From positions 266,143-330,142 of the forward strand of contig NZ_NXEJ01000001.1 of assembly GCF_002915175.1 (NCBI RefSeq): a DNA stretch of 64,000 nt, in the 5' to 3' direction. Position 1 is the first letter of the stretch; each line of letters starts with the position of its first letter. A program made the position numbers and the translations under genes. Below the pieces are notes generated by a model. It searched no databases. It was not told where the DNA came from and was given only the letters and a program-made list of their open reading frames with translations. This stretch comes from Agrobacterium rosae (GTDB lineage Bacteria > Pseudomonadota > Alphaproteobacteria > Rhizobiales > Rhizobiaceae). Of the stretch, positions 8,370 to 17,621 are shown one piece after another.

Positions 8370-9338
8370 CTACAACCCCAACCCCTCAAACAGCGCCGTC
8401 GACAGATACCGCTCCGCAAAGGACGGAATGATCACGACGATTGTCTTGCCCGCACTTTCATCCCGCGACCCAATCTTGATGGCGGCGGCAAGGGCGGCAC
8501 CCGAGGAGATGCCGACCGGTACACCTTCTAACCGTGCGACCAGGCGGGCGGTTTCGAAGGCTTCGTCATTGGTGATGGCGATGATTTCGTCGTAGATTTT
8601 GGTATCCAGAACGGCGGGCGCAAAGCCGGCACCGATCCCTTGGATTTTGTGCGGGCCGGGCGTACCGCCGGAGAGAACCGGGCTGTCGGCTGGTTCCACG
8701 GCCACGATCCTGACGTCGGGTTTGCGGGATTTCAGCACCTGGCCCACACCGGTAATCGTGCCGCCCGTGCCGATACCGGACACGAAAATATCCACGTCGC
8801 CCTGGGTGTCGTTCCAGATTTCTTCCGCCGTCGTGGTGCGGTGGATTTCGGGATTGGCGGGGTTTTCGAACTGCTGCGGGATGATGGCGTCGGGAAGCGT
8901 TGCGGCCAGTTCATGCGCCCTGGTGATTGCACCTTTCATGCCCTTGGGGCCTTCGGTCAGCACCAGTTCCGCGCCCAGCAGCGCCAGCATCTTACGGCGC
9001 TCGATCGACATGGTTTCGGGCATGGTCAGGATCAGCTTGTAACCCTTGGCGGCGGCGGCGAAGGCAAGAGCGATGCCGGTATTGCCGGATGTCGGCTCGA
9101 TCAGCGTCGTCTTGCCGGGCGTGATCTTGCCCTGCGCTTCCAGCGCTTCGATCATGGCAACGCCGATACGATCTTTGACGGAAGCGATCGGGTTGAAGAA
9201 CTCCAGCTTTGCCAGGATCGTTGCCTTGACACCCTTGTCTTTCGCCAGTTTGTCGAGACGCACCAGAGGCGTATCGCCGATCGTCTCAGTGATCGATGCG
9301 TAAATCCGCCCGCGTCCGGGTTTTCTGGCTTCAGACAT
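8370..9338 (-). CDS. cysK: Cysteine synthase A (O-acetylserine sulfhydrylase)
   Basis: PLP enzyme that makes L-cysteine from O-acetylserine and sulfide. The 322-residue protein has the PLP-binding lysine in NPIASVKDR (Lys55), the substrate loop TSGNTG (83-88), and the phosphate-binding glycine loop [12 protein letters not shown]. The C-terminal SSGAALAAA closes the cofactor site. The start at 9338 follows GGGAG with correct spacing; the frame extends to 9359. It lies 1.7 kb from gshB, so cysteine and glutathione synthesis genes are near neighbours but on opposite strands and convergent. Confidence 0.95.
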   Translation of the reverse strand: MSEARKPGRGRIYASITETIGDTPLVRLDKLAKDKGVKATILAKLEFFNPIASVKDRIGVAMIEALEAQGKITPGKTTLIEPTSGNTGIALAFAAAAKGYKLILTMPETMSIERRKMLALLGAELVLTEGPKGMKGAITRAHELAATLPDAIIPQQFENPANPEIHRTTTAEEIWNDTQGDVDIFVSGIGTGGTITGVGQVLKSRKPDVRIVAVEPADSPVLSGGTPGPHKIQGIGAGFAPAVLDTKIYDEIIAITNDEAFETARLVARLEGVPVGISSGAALAAAIKIGSRDESAGKTIVVIIPSFAERYLSTALFEGLGL

Positions 9339-9480
9339 AGTGCGCTCCCATGGTGTCAAAGACTACAATTTCGCGCAGAATAGGAGGAATGCCGCAATGA
9401 AGCCAGAGAACGAATGTGCATATATGTCGCAACTGTTGGCATATCATTCCAGAGAGGTAGGCTTGATTGGAAAACCAACC

Positions 9481-10098
9481 TCAAACGGAGCGCGCTGCGA
9501 TCACCGCTGCGGTACCCGCAAGAATGCTGGCGGCGGTGCGGTTGAGAATGGTCAGCGCACTCGGGTGCTTCAGCAGCGTCCGCGCTCTGGAGGCCAGCAG
9601 GATGTAAGGCAGTAGAACCGCCATCAGGACCACGAAGGTGACGGCCAGAAGCGTCGCATATTCTGTGCTGCCGATCATGCGGATGTCGATCAGGGTCGGC
9701 ACTAGCGCGACGTAAAACAGCATGGTCTTGGGGTTGCCCAGCGTGATGAACAGGCCGGACAGGAAGGACATGGTGATGCTGGTGCTTTTCTTGGCTTGCA
9801 AATCCTGCGGCAATAGCCCTGCTGTCCAAAGTTTCCACGCGATGTAGAGAAGATAGGCCGCACCGGCGAATTTCAGGATCATGAAGGCTTCCTGAAAGGT
9901 CTGCGCCACAAAGGCGAGGCCCAGAATGACGGCCGTCAGATAAACCATGTCGCCCAGCACGAGACCGAGCCCCATGAAGAAGGTTTCACGAAAGCCGGAT
10001 CCCAGCGCCCGTGCCACGATGGCCGTCATGCCGGGACCGGGAATGGCAGCCGCAATGAAGAGAGCGGTGGCATAGGCGAGGAGGGTGGCGATGCTCAC
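9481..10098 (-). CDS. LysE/RhtB-family amino-acid exporter
   Basis: A 205-residue inner-membrane protein with about six hydrophobic segments. It has the family hallmarks IPGPGMTAIVARALGSGFR near the N-terminus and FLSGLFITLGNPKTMLFY in the middle. LysE/RhtB proteins export amino acids such as lysine, threonine or homoserine; the substrate here is unknown. The start GTG 10098 is chosen because AAGGAC lies about seven bases upstream and the first membrane segment begins there, although the frame is open to 10251. Confidence 0.88.
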   Translation of the reverse strand: MSIATLLAYATALFIAAAIPGPGMTAIVARALGSGFRETFFMGLGLVLGDMVYLTAVILGLAFVAQTFQEAFMILKFAGAAYLLYIAWKLWTAGLLPQDLQAKKSTSITMSFLSGLFITLGNPKTMLFYVALVPTLIDIRMIGSTEYATLLAVTFVVLMAVLLPYILLASRARTLLKHPSALTILNRTAASILAGTAAVIAARSV

Positions 10099-10174
10099 GG
10101 TCAAGTCCTTCTGAAATCGATACATCGATATAGCATGAGGACAGAGATTGAAAAGTGGAAAGGCCGGAATGCAC

Positions 10175-10198
10175 AAAGCCCGCTGTGAGGCGGGCTTT
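10175..10198 (-). terminator. Hairpin terminator after the EF-hand gene
   Basis: AAAGCCCGC and GCGGGCTTT form a 9-base-pair stem around a TGTGAG loop, 25 bases after the EF-hand stop codon on the minus strand. It separates that gene from the LysE gene downstream. Confidence 0.65.
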
Positions 10199-10222
10199 GC
10201 TGGTCTGGTATTCAAAAAGTGA

Positions 10223-10831
10223 TTACAGGAACGGACGATCCGGCATGTCATCGATGCTGATCACGCCATCATTGTTCTTGTCGAGGCGCGTGAACATTTT
10301 CTCGCCAGCGGCTATAAATTCTGCCTTGCTGATCTGGCCGTTGCCATCGGCGTCGACCATGGCGAACATCGCATTCATTCGGCCACCGTGGCCGCCTTTG
10401 CCACCCATGCCACCGTGACGTCCTTCGTGCTTGCGTCCTTCCTGACCTTTACGGTCAGCATGGTCAGGGCCGCCTTTTTTGCCATCGGGGCCGTCCGCAT
10501 TGGCACGCTCAGGGCGTGGGTTGGCGGCGCGGAACGCTTCCATCTTAGCCTTGCGGAAATCACGCATTTCCTTCGGCGTGATAGAGCCGTCCTTATTCGC
10601 GTCGATCTCGGTGAAAAGCGCGTCCTGACGGGCTGCAAATTCTTCCTTGGAAACCTTGCCGTCCTTGTTAGTATCGGCCGTCTTCAGCAGATAGACATAG
10701 GCAAGTTCAGGACGCATGGACGGGCCGTCTTTGCCAGGGCCTCCACGCGGTGCAGCCATGGACATGGTTGCTGTGGTGCTGAGCATCAGGGCAGCGCCGA
10801 GAGCAGTGAGGGCGATTTTTCGTTTCGACAT
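10223..10831 (-). CDS. Secreted EF-hand calcium-binding protein
   Basis: A 202-residue protein with a Sec signal peptide (MSKRKIALTALGAALMLSTT, cleavage near SMAA) and two pairs of EF-hands. The four calcium loops are DTNKDGKVSKEE, DANKDGSITPKE, DADGNGQISKAE and DKNNDGVISIDD. Between the pairs lies a linker rich in glycine, histidine, lysine and arginine (KHEGRHGGMGGKGGHGG), which might bind metal or act only as a flexible spacer. It is likely periplasmic or secreted and may buffer or sense calcium; the partner is unknown. ATG 10831 is preferred over 10837 because AAAGG is too close to the latter. Confidence 0.88.
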   Translation of the reverse strand: MSKRKIALTALGAALMLSTTATMSMAAPRGGPGKDGPSMRPELAYVYLLKTADTNKDGKVSKEEFAARQDALFTEIDANKDGSITPKEMRDFRKAKMEAFRAANPRPERANADGPDGKKGGPDHADRKGQEGRKHEGRHGGMGGKGGHGGRMNAMFAMVDADGNGQISKAEFIAAGEKMFTRLDKNNDGVISIDDMPDRPFL

Positions 10832-10935
10832 CGTCATTACCTTTCAAGTGGTGTCCCTGAGTTGGAAGGTAGGTGACCGATGGCGCGTGCACCACTTAAA
10901 GATCAGTAATGTGCATGACAAATCGGTAACATGCG

Positions 10936-11646
10936 TCAGCCGCGCAGAGCTTTCAGAAAGCCTGTCAGATCATCGGTGATGAAATCGATATGTTCGTCGC
11001 TGACATCAGGAATTTCCCAGCGCTCCATGAGGATGCCTTCGAGATTGCGCGGCACGAGAAGCACGGTCTTCATGCCCAGAGCCTTTGGCGCGGTGAGGTT
11101 TCGCGGCAAATCCTCGAACATCGCTGCCTTGGTCGTATCGAGCTTGGCAAGGGCGGCGAATTTCTCATAGGTCGCGCTGGCGGGCTTTGGCAGATAATCG
11201 GCGGCGACGATGTCGAAAATATCCTCGAAGTGGTCGAGAATACCCAGCGCGCCAGCCGCCGCCTGTGCATGGGGAACGCTGCCATTGGTCAGAATGAACT
11301 TGCGCCCCGGCAGCGCTTTGATGGCTTCGCCCAGCTCCGGGTTTGGCAGCAAAGCGGAATAATCGATGGCGTGAGCGCGCTCCAGAAAGGCATTGGGGTC
11401 GATGCCGTAATGGATCATTAGGCCCTGAAGCGTGGTGCCATGCTCGTGGTAATATTGCTTCTGCAGCTTGCGCGCCTCGTCCGGCTCCAACTGCAGCAAC
11501 TCGGCGACATAGGCCGTCATGTTCTTGTCGATCTGCGAAAACAGGTTCACCTCGTGCGGGTAAAGCGTGTTGTCGAGATCGAACACCCATTCGGTCACAT
11601 GGGAAAATTGCGCGGCGTCAGGCTGATTTTTTGGTTTCGTGCTCAT
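10936..11646 (-). CDS. HAD-family pyrimidine 5'-nucleotidase-like phosphatase
   Basis: A 236-residue haloacid-dehalogenase-superfamily hydrolase. HAD motif I is FDLDNTLY near residue 22, motif II is ILTNGS, and motif IV is FEDLPRNL. The layout resembles the SDT1/PhoE-like pyrimidine 5'-nucleotidase group (NLFSQIDKNMTAYV). Such enzymes dephosphorylate UMP, CMP or small phosphoesters in the cytoplasm. It is divergent from the EamA gene across a 103-base spacer. Confidence 0.85.
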   Translation of the reverse strand: MSTKPKNQPDAAQFSHVTEWVFDLDNTLYPHEVNLFSQIDKNMTAYVAELLQLEPDEARKLQKQYYHEHGTTLQGLMIHYGIDPNAFLERAHAIDYSALLPNPELGEAIKALPGRKFILTNGSVPHAQAAAGALGILDHFEDIFDIVAADYLPKPASATYEKFAALAKLDTTKAAMFEDLPRNLTAPKALGMKTVLLVPRNLEGILMERWEIPDVSDEHIDFITDDLTGFLKALRG

Positions 11647-11749
11647 GGCCTCTTATGCCCTGTCATCCGCATAAAGAAAATCGAAAAGGCGACGCCAACG
11701 CAGCTTTCCGGCCTTGGGGGCCATCGCCAGCGCATGATAACCCAAGGGT

Positions 11750-12652
11750 ATGGAACTCTGGATACCCATCACCATCGCCGCTGCTTTCATGCAGAACCTG
11801 CGCTCGGCCTTGCAAAAGCATTTGCAGGGCTCGCTCGGCACGCGTGGGGCCAGCTTTGTGCGCTTCGGTTACGGCTTTCCGATCGCTATTCTCTATGTGC
11901 TGTTTCTGCATTTCGGTGCCGAGCAGATTTTTCCAACCTTCAGCACCGGCTTTTTCATCTGGGCGGTGGTGGGTGGGTTGGCGCAAATCTTCGCCACCAT
12001 GATGCTTGTGCATCTGTTTTCGCTGCGCAACTTCGCCGTCGGCACCGCCTATTCGAAAACGGAACCGGTACAGGCGGCTGTGTTCGGTTTCGTCATACTG
12101 GGTGAAAAACTGACGCCGGGTGCGATCATGGCCATCATTGTCGGCGTCATCGGCGTGATGACGATATCCATGGCGCGGCTGCCGTTGTCGTGGCGAAACA
12201 CCGTTACGGCGCTGACCAGCCGCACCGCGCTGATCGGCATTGCCTCGGGCGGCGTCTTCGGCATATCGGCGGTCGCTTACCGAAGCGCGTCGCTGTCGCT
12301 CGAAGGCGCGGGACCGATCATGTCCGCAGCCGTGACGCTGGCCTGCGTGACGACGTTTCAGACGGCGTTCATGTTGGTGTGGATGGTCTGGAGAGACAAA
12401 AGAGAGATTGTGCAGGTCCTCGTCACCTGGCGATCATCTGCGCTTGTCGGCATAGCCGGTGTGCTGGGGTCGGCGGGCTGGTTCACAGCGATGACGCTGC
12501 AACAGGTGGCTTACGTCCGTGCACTTGGGCAGATCGAACTGGTCTTCACCTTCATGGCGTCGTGGTTTCTGTTTCGCGAACGGGTCAACGCCATGGAGCT
12601 TGCAGGATGCCTGCTGATCGTCAGCGGCATCCTGGGTTTGCTGTTCTGGTAA
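11750..12652 (+). CDS. EamA/DMT-superfamily transporter
   Basis: A 300-residue inner-membrane protein with about ten hydrophobic segments arranged as two repeated halves, ending in the typical ELVFTFMASWFLFRERVNAMELAGCLLIVSG motif of EamA domains. These are drug or metabolite exporters; the substrate is unknown. AAGGG is directly before the ATG, closer than usual. Its stop codon abuts that of convergent argB with no space between them (12650-12652 and 12653-12655). Confidence 0.85.
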   Translation: MELWIPITIAAAFMQNLRSALQKHLQGSLGTRGASFVRFGYGFPIAILYVLFLHFGAEQIFPTFSTGFFIWAVVGGLAQIFATMMLVHLFSLRNFAVGTAYSKTEPVQAAVFGFVILGEKLTPGAIMAIIVGVIGVMTISMARLPLSWRNTVTALTSRTALIGIASGGVFGISAVAYRSASLSLEGAGPIMSAAVTLACVTTFQTAFMLVWMVWRDKREIVQVLVTWRSSALVGIAGVLGSAGWFTAMTLQQVAYVRALGQIELVFTFMASWFLFRERVNAMELAGCLLIVSGILGLLFW

Positions 12653-13537
12653 TCAGGGAACGATGAGGGTGCCTGCACCTTCGGTAAAGATTTCCAGAAG
12701 AACCGCATGTGGCGTCTTGCCGTTGAGGATGACGACACCCTGAACGCCTGCCTTGATGGCTTCGATGCAGGTTTCGACCTTGGGGATCATGCCGCCGGAA
12801 ATCGTGCCGTCCTTGATCAGCGCGCGCGCCTGAGACACCGTCAGCTCCTTGATGAGTTCCTTGTTCTTATCGAGGACACCCTCGACATCGGTCAGGAACA
12901 GCAGGCGGCTGGCGTGCAGTGCACCGGCGATGGCACCTGCAAAGGTATCGGCATTGATGTTGTAGGTCGCGCCATCACGGCCCGGAGCCACGGGCGCGAT
13001 GACCGGGATCATTTCGGACTTTGCCAGAAGGTCCAGCAGCGTGCGGTCGACTTCAACCACTTCGCCGACGAAGCCGAGATCAAGCACGCGCTCGATATTG
13101 CTGTCGGGATCAACAACGGTCTTCTTGGCCTTTTCGGCAAAGACCATGTTGCCATCCTTGCCGCAAAGGCCGATGGCCCATTCGCCGGTCTGGTTGATGA
13201 GGGCGACGATTTCCTTGTTGATCGAACCGGCCAGAACCATTTCGACAATCTCGACGGTCTTGGCATCGGTGACGCGCAGACCACCTTCGAATTTCGATTC
13301 GATGCCCATCCTGCTCAGCATCGCGCCGATCTGCGGGCCACCGCCATGCACGACAATGGGATTGATGCCGGACTGCTTGAGGAGAGCGATGTCTTCTGCG
13401 AAAGCCTTGCCGAGACTGGTGTCTCCCATGGCATGACCGCCATATTTCACGACGATGGTCTTATGTTCGTATTTCTGCATGAAAGGCAGAGCTTGTGCGA
13501 GAAGCCGGGCCTGCATTTCGCTTTCGGAAGTCGTCAT
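12653..13537 (-). CDS. argB: Acetylglutamate kinase
   Basis: Phosphorylates N-acetylglutamate in the second step of arginine synthesis. The 294-residue product shows the amino-acid-kinase motifs [13 protein letters not shown] (phosphate binding lysine), [15 protein letters not shown] (acetylglutamate site), [12 protein letters not shown], and [14 protein letters not shown] (ATP site). The start MTTSESEM at 13537 is supported by GAGG about nine bases upstream. In many rhizobia argB follows engB directly; here a small divergent gene at 13773-14150 lies between them. Confidence 0.95.
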   Translation of the reverse strand: MTTSESEMQARLLAQALPFMQKYEHKTIVVKYGGHAMGDTSLGKAFAEDIALLKQSGINPIVVHGGGPQIGAMLSRMGIESKFEGGLRVTDAKTVEIVEMVLAGSINKEIVALINQTGEWAIGLCGKDGNMVFAEKAKKTVVDPDSNIERVLDLGFVGEVVEVDRTLLDLLAKSEMIPVIAPVAPGRDGATYNINADTFAGAIAGALHASRLLFLTDVEGVLDKNKELIKELTVSQARALIKDGTISGGMIPKVETCIEAIKAGVQGVVILNGKTPHAVLLEIFTEGAGTLIVP

Positions 13538-13772
13538 GGGAAATAACCTCGTCATTGATTGCCGCGCTTTTAACCCAAGTTTTTGACGGATGAAACAACG
13601 GACAGCCACTCAGCCGCAGAAAAATCAAACGTGAACGCGTGGGGATAGCCAATCTGATTGACATATGTGCCCAATCGGACCAGCTTTGTGGTCGGGGAAG
13701 TGCGCGTCGGCAAGGGGTAGCTGACTGATCGCCGTTTGCGGTGGCGCTATAAAGCCAGGAGTTCGACGCCGA

Positions 13773-14150
13773 ATGACCTTGCCGGATCGGGAAAAACGAA
13801 GCGGTTTGAAAGATGAAGTGCTTGCAGGTGAATATGTGCTGGGAGCACTCAGCGCCGACGCAACTGCGCAGCTTGCCAAGCGCGTGAAGACGGATCGCCA
13901 ATTTGCAGCCATTGTGCGCCGGTGGCAGGACAACCTTGGTCATGTCAGCACAGATGAGCGGCGCAGTTTCAGGTCCTATATGGACGCATCCATGGATCAT
14001 TCCCTGCGGCGATCCGATGACAGCCTGCACCGCAGCATCTACGGGCGATTCAGCATTATATCGGCGCTTTGGAATTCGGTGCGTTTTTGGCGTCTGGCCA
14101 CATCGGCTGCGCTGCTATGGGCCGCTGCCCTGCTGTTTTCAGCCGTCTGA
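13773..14150 (+). CDS. Short anti-sigma-factor-like membrane protein
   Basis: A 125-residue protein. The N-terminal part (DEVLAGEYVLGALSADATAQLAKRV... FAAIVRRWQDNL) resembles the N-terminal domain of RskA-type anti-sigma factors, which begin with LxAEYVLGxL and a conserved tryptophan. A single hydrophobic segment (LATSAALLWAAALLFSAV) forms the very C-terminus. Normal RskA proteins have a further periplasmic domain of about 100 residues, absent here. No sigma factor gene is adjacent; neighbours are argB and engB. It may regulate a distant sigma factor, or it may be a remnant. AGGAG at 13759-13763 is a possible ribosome site. Confidence 0.6.
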   Translation: MTLPDREKRSGLKDEVLAGEYVLGALSADATAQLAKRVKTDRQFAAIVRRWQDNLGHVSTDERRSFRSYMDASMDHSLRRSDDSLHRSIYGRFSIISALWNSVRFWRLATSAALLWAAALLFSAV

Positions 14151-14229
14151 AAACTGTCTGTCCCTCAATCCTGTAACATGTAGAGGAATAAGGGAAGGGG
14201 AGGCGACTGACGCCGCCACCCTCTCAATT

Positions 14230-14898
14230 TCAGATGATGCCGACCGTCTTGCAGATCTCGGCGCGAAGAAGGTCGAGCCCAGCAGACTTTTCTGACGATG
14301 TTGCCAGAACCTCCGGGTAGGCCGCTGGACGCTTGCGGATTTTCTCCAACGTCTCGTTGACGAGGCGCGGAACGCCAACATCTTTGATCTTGTCGGTTTT
14401 GGTCAACACGACCTGATAGGATATGGCCGCCTTGTCGAGGATTTTCAGAACGTCCTCATCATTGGCCTTGATGCCGTGGCGGGAGTCGATCAGCAGGTAG
14501 ACGCGCTTGAGAGTTGCACGGCCACGCAGATAATCGAACACCAGCTTCGTCCAGGCATCGACATGGTCCTTGGGTGCCTTGGCGTAGCCGTAACCCGGCA
14601 TATCGACAAGCGCCATCGGAGGCATATCGCCAGCTTCACCGGAATAGCCTTCAGGAACGAAGTAGTTGAGTTCCTGCGTGCGGCCCGGAGTATTGGACGT
14701 GCGCGCAAGCCCCTTATGGCCGACGAGCGCGTTGATGAGGGAAGACTTGCCGACGTTGGAACGGCCTGCAAAGGCAATCTCCGGCGGACCTTCAGGTGGC
14801 AGGAATTTCATCGCGGGAACGCCGCGAATGAAAATCCAGGGCCGACCGAAGAGGGGCTTTTCCGTTACCGGTTGGCCGCCATTGATATCGCTGGTCAT
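14230..14898 (-). CDS. engB: Ribosome-biogenesis GTPase EngB (YihA/YsxC)
   Basis: A 222-residue TrmE-Era-type GTPase needed for large-subunit ribosome maturation. GTPase motifs are G1 GRSNVGKSS (from residue 45), G2 [10 protein letters not shown]3 DMPGYG and G4 TKTD. The start codon overlaps the yidC stop in an ATGA, indicating translational coupling in the rpmH-rnpA-yidC-engB operon. The insert [11 protein letters not shown] after ELNYFVPE is a small lineage-specific extension. Confidence 0.95.
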   Translation of the reverse strand: MTSDINGGQPVTEKPLFGRPWIFIRGVPAMKFLPPEGPPEIAFAGRSNVGKSSLINALVGHKGLARTSNTPGRTQELNYFVPEGYSGEAGDMPPMALVDMPGYGYAKAPKDHVDAWTKLVFDYLRGRATLKRVYLLIDSRHGIKANDEDVLKILDKAAISYQVVLTKTDKIKDVGVPRLVNETLEKIRKRPAAYPEVLATSSEKSAGLDLLRAEICKTVGII

Positions 14899-16703
14899 TT
14901 GGTTTCCACCGGCTTTCGTTTGAACAATCCCCTGATGTTGTCAAACAACTCGATCTTGGCACCGTGGCGCTTCATGATCACAGCCTGCTGGCTGATCGAG
15001 AGGGTGTTGTTCCATGCCCAGTAGATAACGAGACCTGCGGGGAACGACGCCAGCATGAAAGTGAAGATCAGCGGCATCCAGGTGAAGATCATCGCCTGTG
15101 TAGGATCGGGAGGCGTCGGGTTCATACGCATCTGCATGAACATGGTGATGCCCATGATGATAGGCCAGACGCCGATCATCAAGAAGTGCGGAACATCGTA
15201 AGGCAGAAGGCCGAACAGGTTGAACAGCGAGGTCGGATCCGGCGCAGACAAGTCGTGAATCCAGCCGAAGAACGGCGCGTGCCGCATTTCGATTGTGACG
15301 TAGATGACCTTGTAGAGCGCGAAGAAGACCGGAATCTGCAACAGCATCGGCCAGCAACCGGCGACCGGGTTGATCTTCTCTTCCTTATAGAGCGCCATCA
15401 TCGCCTGCTGCATGGCCATGCGATCATCGCCATGCTTGGCTTTCAGCTCCTCCATCTTCGGCTGCATACGCTTCATGTTGGCCATGGAAGCATATTGCTT
15501 GGAGGCCAGTGGGAAGAACAGCAGCTTGACGACGATGGTGGTCAGCAGGATGGCCACACCGAAGTTACCAAAATAACGGAAGAAGAAATCCATCAGTTTG
15601 AACATCGGCTTGGTGATGAAGTAGAACCAGCCCCAGTCGATCAGGCGATCGAACTTCGGAATGTTGTATTGCGTCTCGTAACGGTCAACCAGAGGAACTT
15701 CCTTGGCACCGGCAAAGACCATGTTCTTGAGTTCGATGGACTGACCGGGGGCCACTGTCATGGCGTCGCTGCGATAGTCTGCCTGATAGCGCGGCTGACC
15801 GTCCGTAAAGTGCGAGTAGCGTGTTTCGACCGCAACGTTCTGTGGCGGTACGATGGCCGCAGCCCAATACTTGTCGGTGATACCGAGCCAGCCACCCATA
15901 GCCTTCGGCAGCGTAACCGGCTTTTCCTCGATGTTCTTGTAGGTATCTTCCGTCAGGCCCGCATCCGTGCCGGCAACGCCCAGAAAGCCTTCGTGAATAA
16001 CGAAGACCGCAGGGGTCGTCGGCTTGTTGTTGCGAGTAATGCGGCCATAGGTCGAGAACGACACAGGCGTCTGGCCAGGGTTGTCGATCTTATCGGTGAC
16101 GGTGATCATGTAATGATCGTCAATGGAGATCGTGCGTGTGAACACGACGCCGACATCATTGGTATAGGTCAGCGCAACCGGTGTGGCTTCAGTCAGCTTT
16201 GCACCTTCAGGCGCCGTCCAGACTGTGGAAGGGCCGGGGGCCGAACCTGTTGTCGCTTCGCCAGCGATATAGCCCAGTTCGGTGAAGTAGCCGTCATGGG
16301 TATCGGAAGGGGAAAACAGCGTGATGAGCGGGCTCGAGTCGTCTACCGTCTCGTGATAATCCTTGAGACGAATGTCATCCAGACGAGCGCCCGTCAGGCT
16401 GATGGAGCCTTGAATGGCGTTGGTGTCGATCTGAACGCGTTGCGACTTCGTCAGCGATTCCTCACGTGAAACCGTGGCTGCCTGCTGGCCGGTTGCGCCG
16501 GGCAGGGTGCCCGTCGGCGCGGCGGTGCCAGGTGCTGCATTTGTCGTCGTCGTTGTCTGCTGCGTGGCCTGCTGCGCCTGTCGAGCCTCTTCGGCGCGGC
16601 GCTGCTGCTCGATGCGCGGATTCATGTAGAGGAACTGCCAGGCAAGCACGATGACAACCGAAAGGCCTATCGCGATAAAGTAGTTGCGGTTTTTTTCCAT
16701 CAT
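14895..16703 (-). CDS. yidC: Membrane protein insertase YidC
   Basis: Inserts and folds inner-membrane proteins, alone or with SecYEG. The 602-residue protein has an N-terminal membrane anchor ([19 protein letters not shown]), a low-complexity Gln/Thr/Ala linker, the large periplasmic beta-sandwich P1 domain, and a C-terminal core of five membrane segments. The core begins near [22 protein letters not shown] and includes the cytoplasmic hairpin [17 protein letters not shown]. Its start overlaps the rnpA stop as ATGA, and its stop overlaps the engB start. Confidence 0.96.
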   Translation of the reverse strand: MMEKNRNYFIAIGLSVVIVLAWQFLYMNPRIEQQRRAEEARQAQQATQQTTTTTNAAPGTAAPTGTLPGATGQQAATVSREESLTKSQRVQIDTNAIQGSISLTGARLDDIRLKDYHETVDDSSPLITLFSPSDTHDGYFTELGYIAGEATTGSAPGPSTVWTAPEGAKLTEATPVALTYTNDVGVVFTRTISIDDHYMITVTDKIDNPGQTPVSFSTYGRITRNNKPTTPAVFVIHEGFLGVAGTDAGLTEDTYKNIEEKPVTLPKAMGGWLGITDKYWAAAIVPPQNVAVETRYSHFTDGQPRYQADYRSDAMTVAPGQSIELKNMVFAGAKEVPLVDRYETQYNIPKFDRLIDWGWFYFITKPMFKLMDFFFRYFGNFGVAILLTTIVVKLLFFPLASKQYASMANMKRMQPKMEELKAKHGDDRMAMQQAMMALYKEEKINPVAGCWPMLLQIPVFFALYKVIYVTIEMRHAPFFGWIHDLSAPDPTSLFNLFGLLPYDVPHFLMIGVWPIIMGITMFMQMRMNPTPPDPTQAMIFTWMPLIFTFMLASFPAGLVIYWAWNNTLSISQQAVIMKRHGAKIELFDNIRGLFKRKPVETK

Positions 16704-17083
16704 TCTTTCCTGGAGCGGGTCTCCCGGGAGCGTCCGGATTTCGCTCGTCCCTTGATCCGCTCTATGAGCAAGTGTTCCAGTACGGCAAATTCGGTATTCA
16801 GTACGTCCCTACGGGCGACAATCACATAGTCATGTCCGGGTTTCATTGCCAACCCTGCCGAAAGCCTGACGGCCTCCTTCAGACGGCGGCGCATTCGGTT
16901 GCGTTCAACCGCATTTCCTTGGCGTTTGGTAACCGTGAAGCCGACCCTTGGTTCGGTTTCAGGTTTTTGACGATCCAGGACTTCCATCAGGAAAGTACTG
17001 CCTCGCCTTTTTTCTCCTGCCTGGACAGCAAGAAACTCCGGTCGGTTTTTCAACCGACCGGGTATTTTCTTCTCATGCGTCAT
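16700..17083 (-). CDS. rnpA: Ribonuclease P protein component
   Basis: Basic protein partner of RNase P RNA, which trims tRNA 5' leaders. The 127-residue product has the family signature [15 protein letters not shown] and the flanking [16 protein letters not shown]. The RNA subunit gene was not found in this window. The gene starts 30 bases after rpmH and overlaps yidC by four bases, the common order of this operon. Confidence 0.95.
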   Translation of the reverse strand: MTHEKKIPGRLKNRPEFLAVQAGEKRRGSTFLMEVLDRQKPETEPRVGFTVTKRQGNAVERNRMRRRLKEAVRLSAGLAMKPGHDYVIVARRDVLNTEFAVLEHLLIERIKGRAKSGRSRETRSRKE

Positions 17084-17113
17084 GTGCCACGACTTTCATC
17101 GGGCTATGGCCAA

Positions 17114-17251
17114 TTAGGCCGAGAGACGGGCGCGGCCGCGTGTGCGGCGAGCGGCCAGAACCTTGCGACCGCCGGCAGTCGCCATGCGGGAGCGGAAACC
17201 ATGACGACGCTTGCGAACAAGCTTAGATGGCTGGAAAGTACGCTTAGACAT
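17114..17251 (-). CDS. rpmH: Ribosomal protein L34
   Basis: A 45-residue, highly basic protein translated directly from the sequence: it begins [20 protein letters not shown], has the conserved [10 protein letters not shown] core and ends [10 protein letters not shown]. It is a component of the 50S subunit. It is the first gene of the rpmH-rnpA-yidC-engB operon. Confidence 0.97.
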   Translation of the reverse strand: MSKRTFQPSKLVRKRRHGFRSRMATAGGRKVLAARRTRGRARLSA

Positions 17252-17362
17252 TTATTTAATACCGCGGGGTGCGGCCCTTCTTGACTTTGCCCCTTTTGGG
17301 ACAAGAGCGTTTCGTTTTGGCGTTCAGGCGCATGCGCGAGCACAAGTGCGCGAACGTGCGGG

Positions 17363-17392
17363 CTTATAAGGGCTTCCGGCCTGCAAAGTCAA
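17363..17392 (-). promoter_or_regulatory. Putative housekeeping promoter of rpmH operon
   Basis: On the minus strand TTGACT (17387-17392) and TATAAG (17363-17368) are separated by 18 bases, matching the sigma-70 consensus at 10 of 12 positions. It lies about 110 bases upstream of rpmH. The rest of the 370-base gap to the chemoreceptor gene (17252-17621) contains no gene that can be supported. Confidence 0.6.
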
Positions 17393-17621
17393 TCGCTGCC
17401 GCTCAATCCCCTCGCACACACTTAAGAGTGGATGCAGACGCCCGCGCAGGCTGCCGACGTACAAGCAACCCGTAAGTTCTTCATTTAAGAAGCAAAGTAT
17501 CGAGTCGCTAAAATCCGAAATTCTTTATTAAGAGTGCGTATATAAAGTTATGCCCACGAACGATTATTTCGATTTCGGTCTCACATACGTGTGGGAGGAG
17601 CGTTTTGAGGGGAATACGCAG

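Noticed and set aside
14964..16469. 501-residue open frame on the plus strand opposite yidC
   Set aside because: It is an antisense shadow of the well-supported yidC gene, has low-complexity Arg/His/Asp-rich composition and no recognisable domain.
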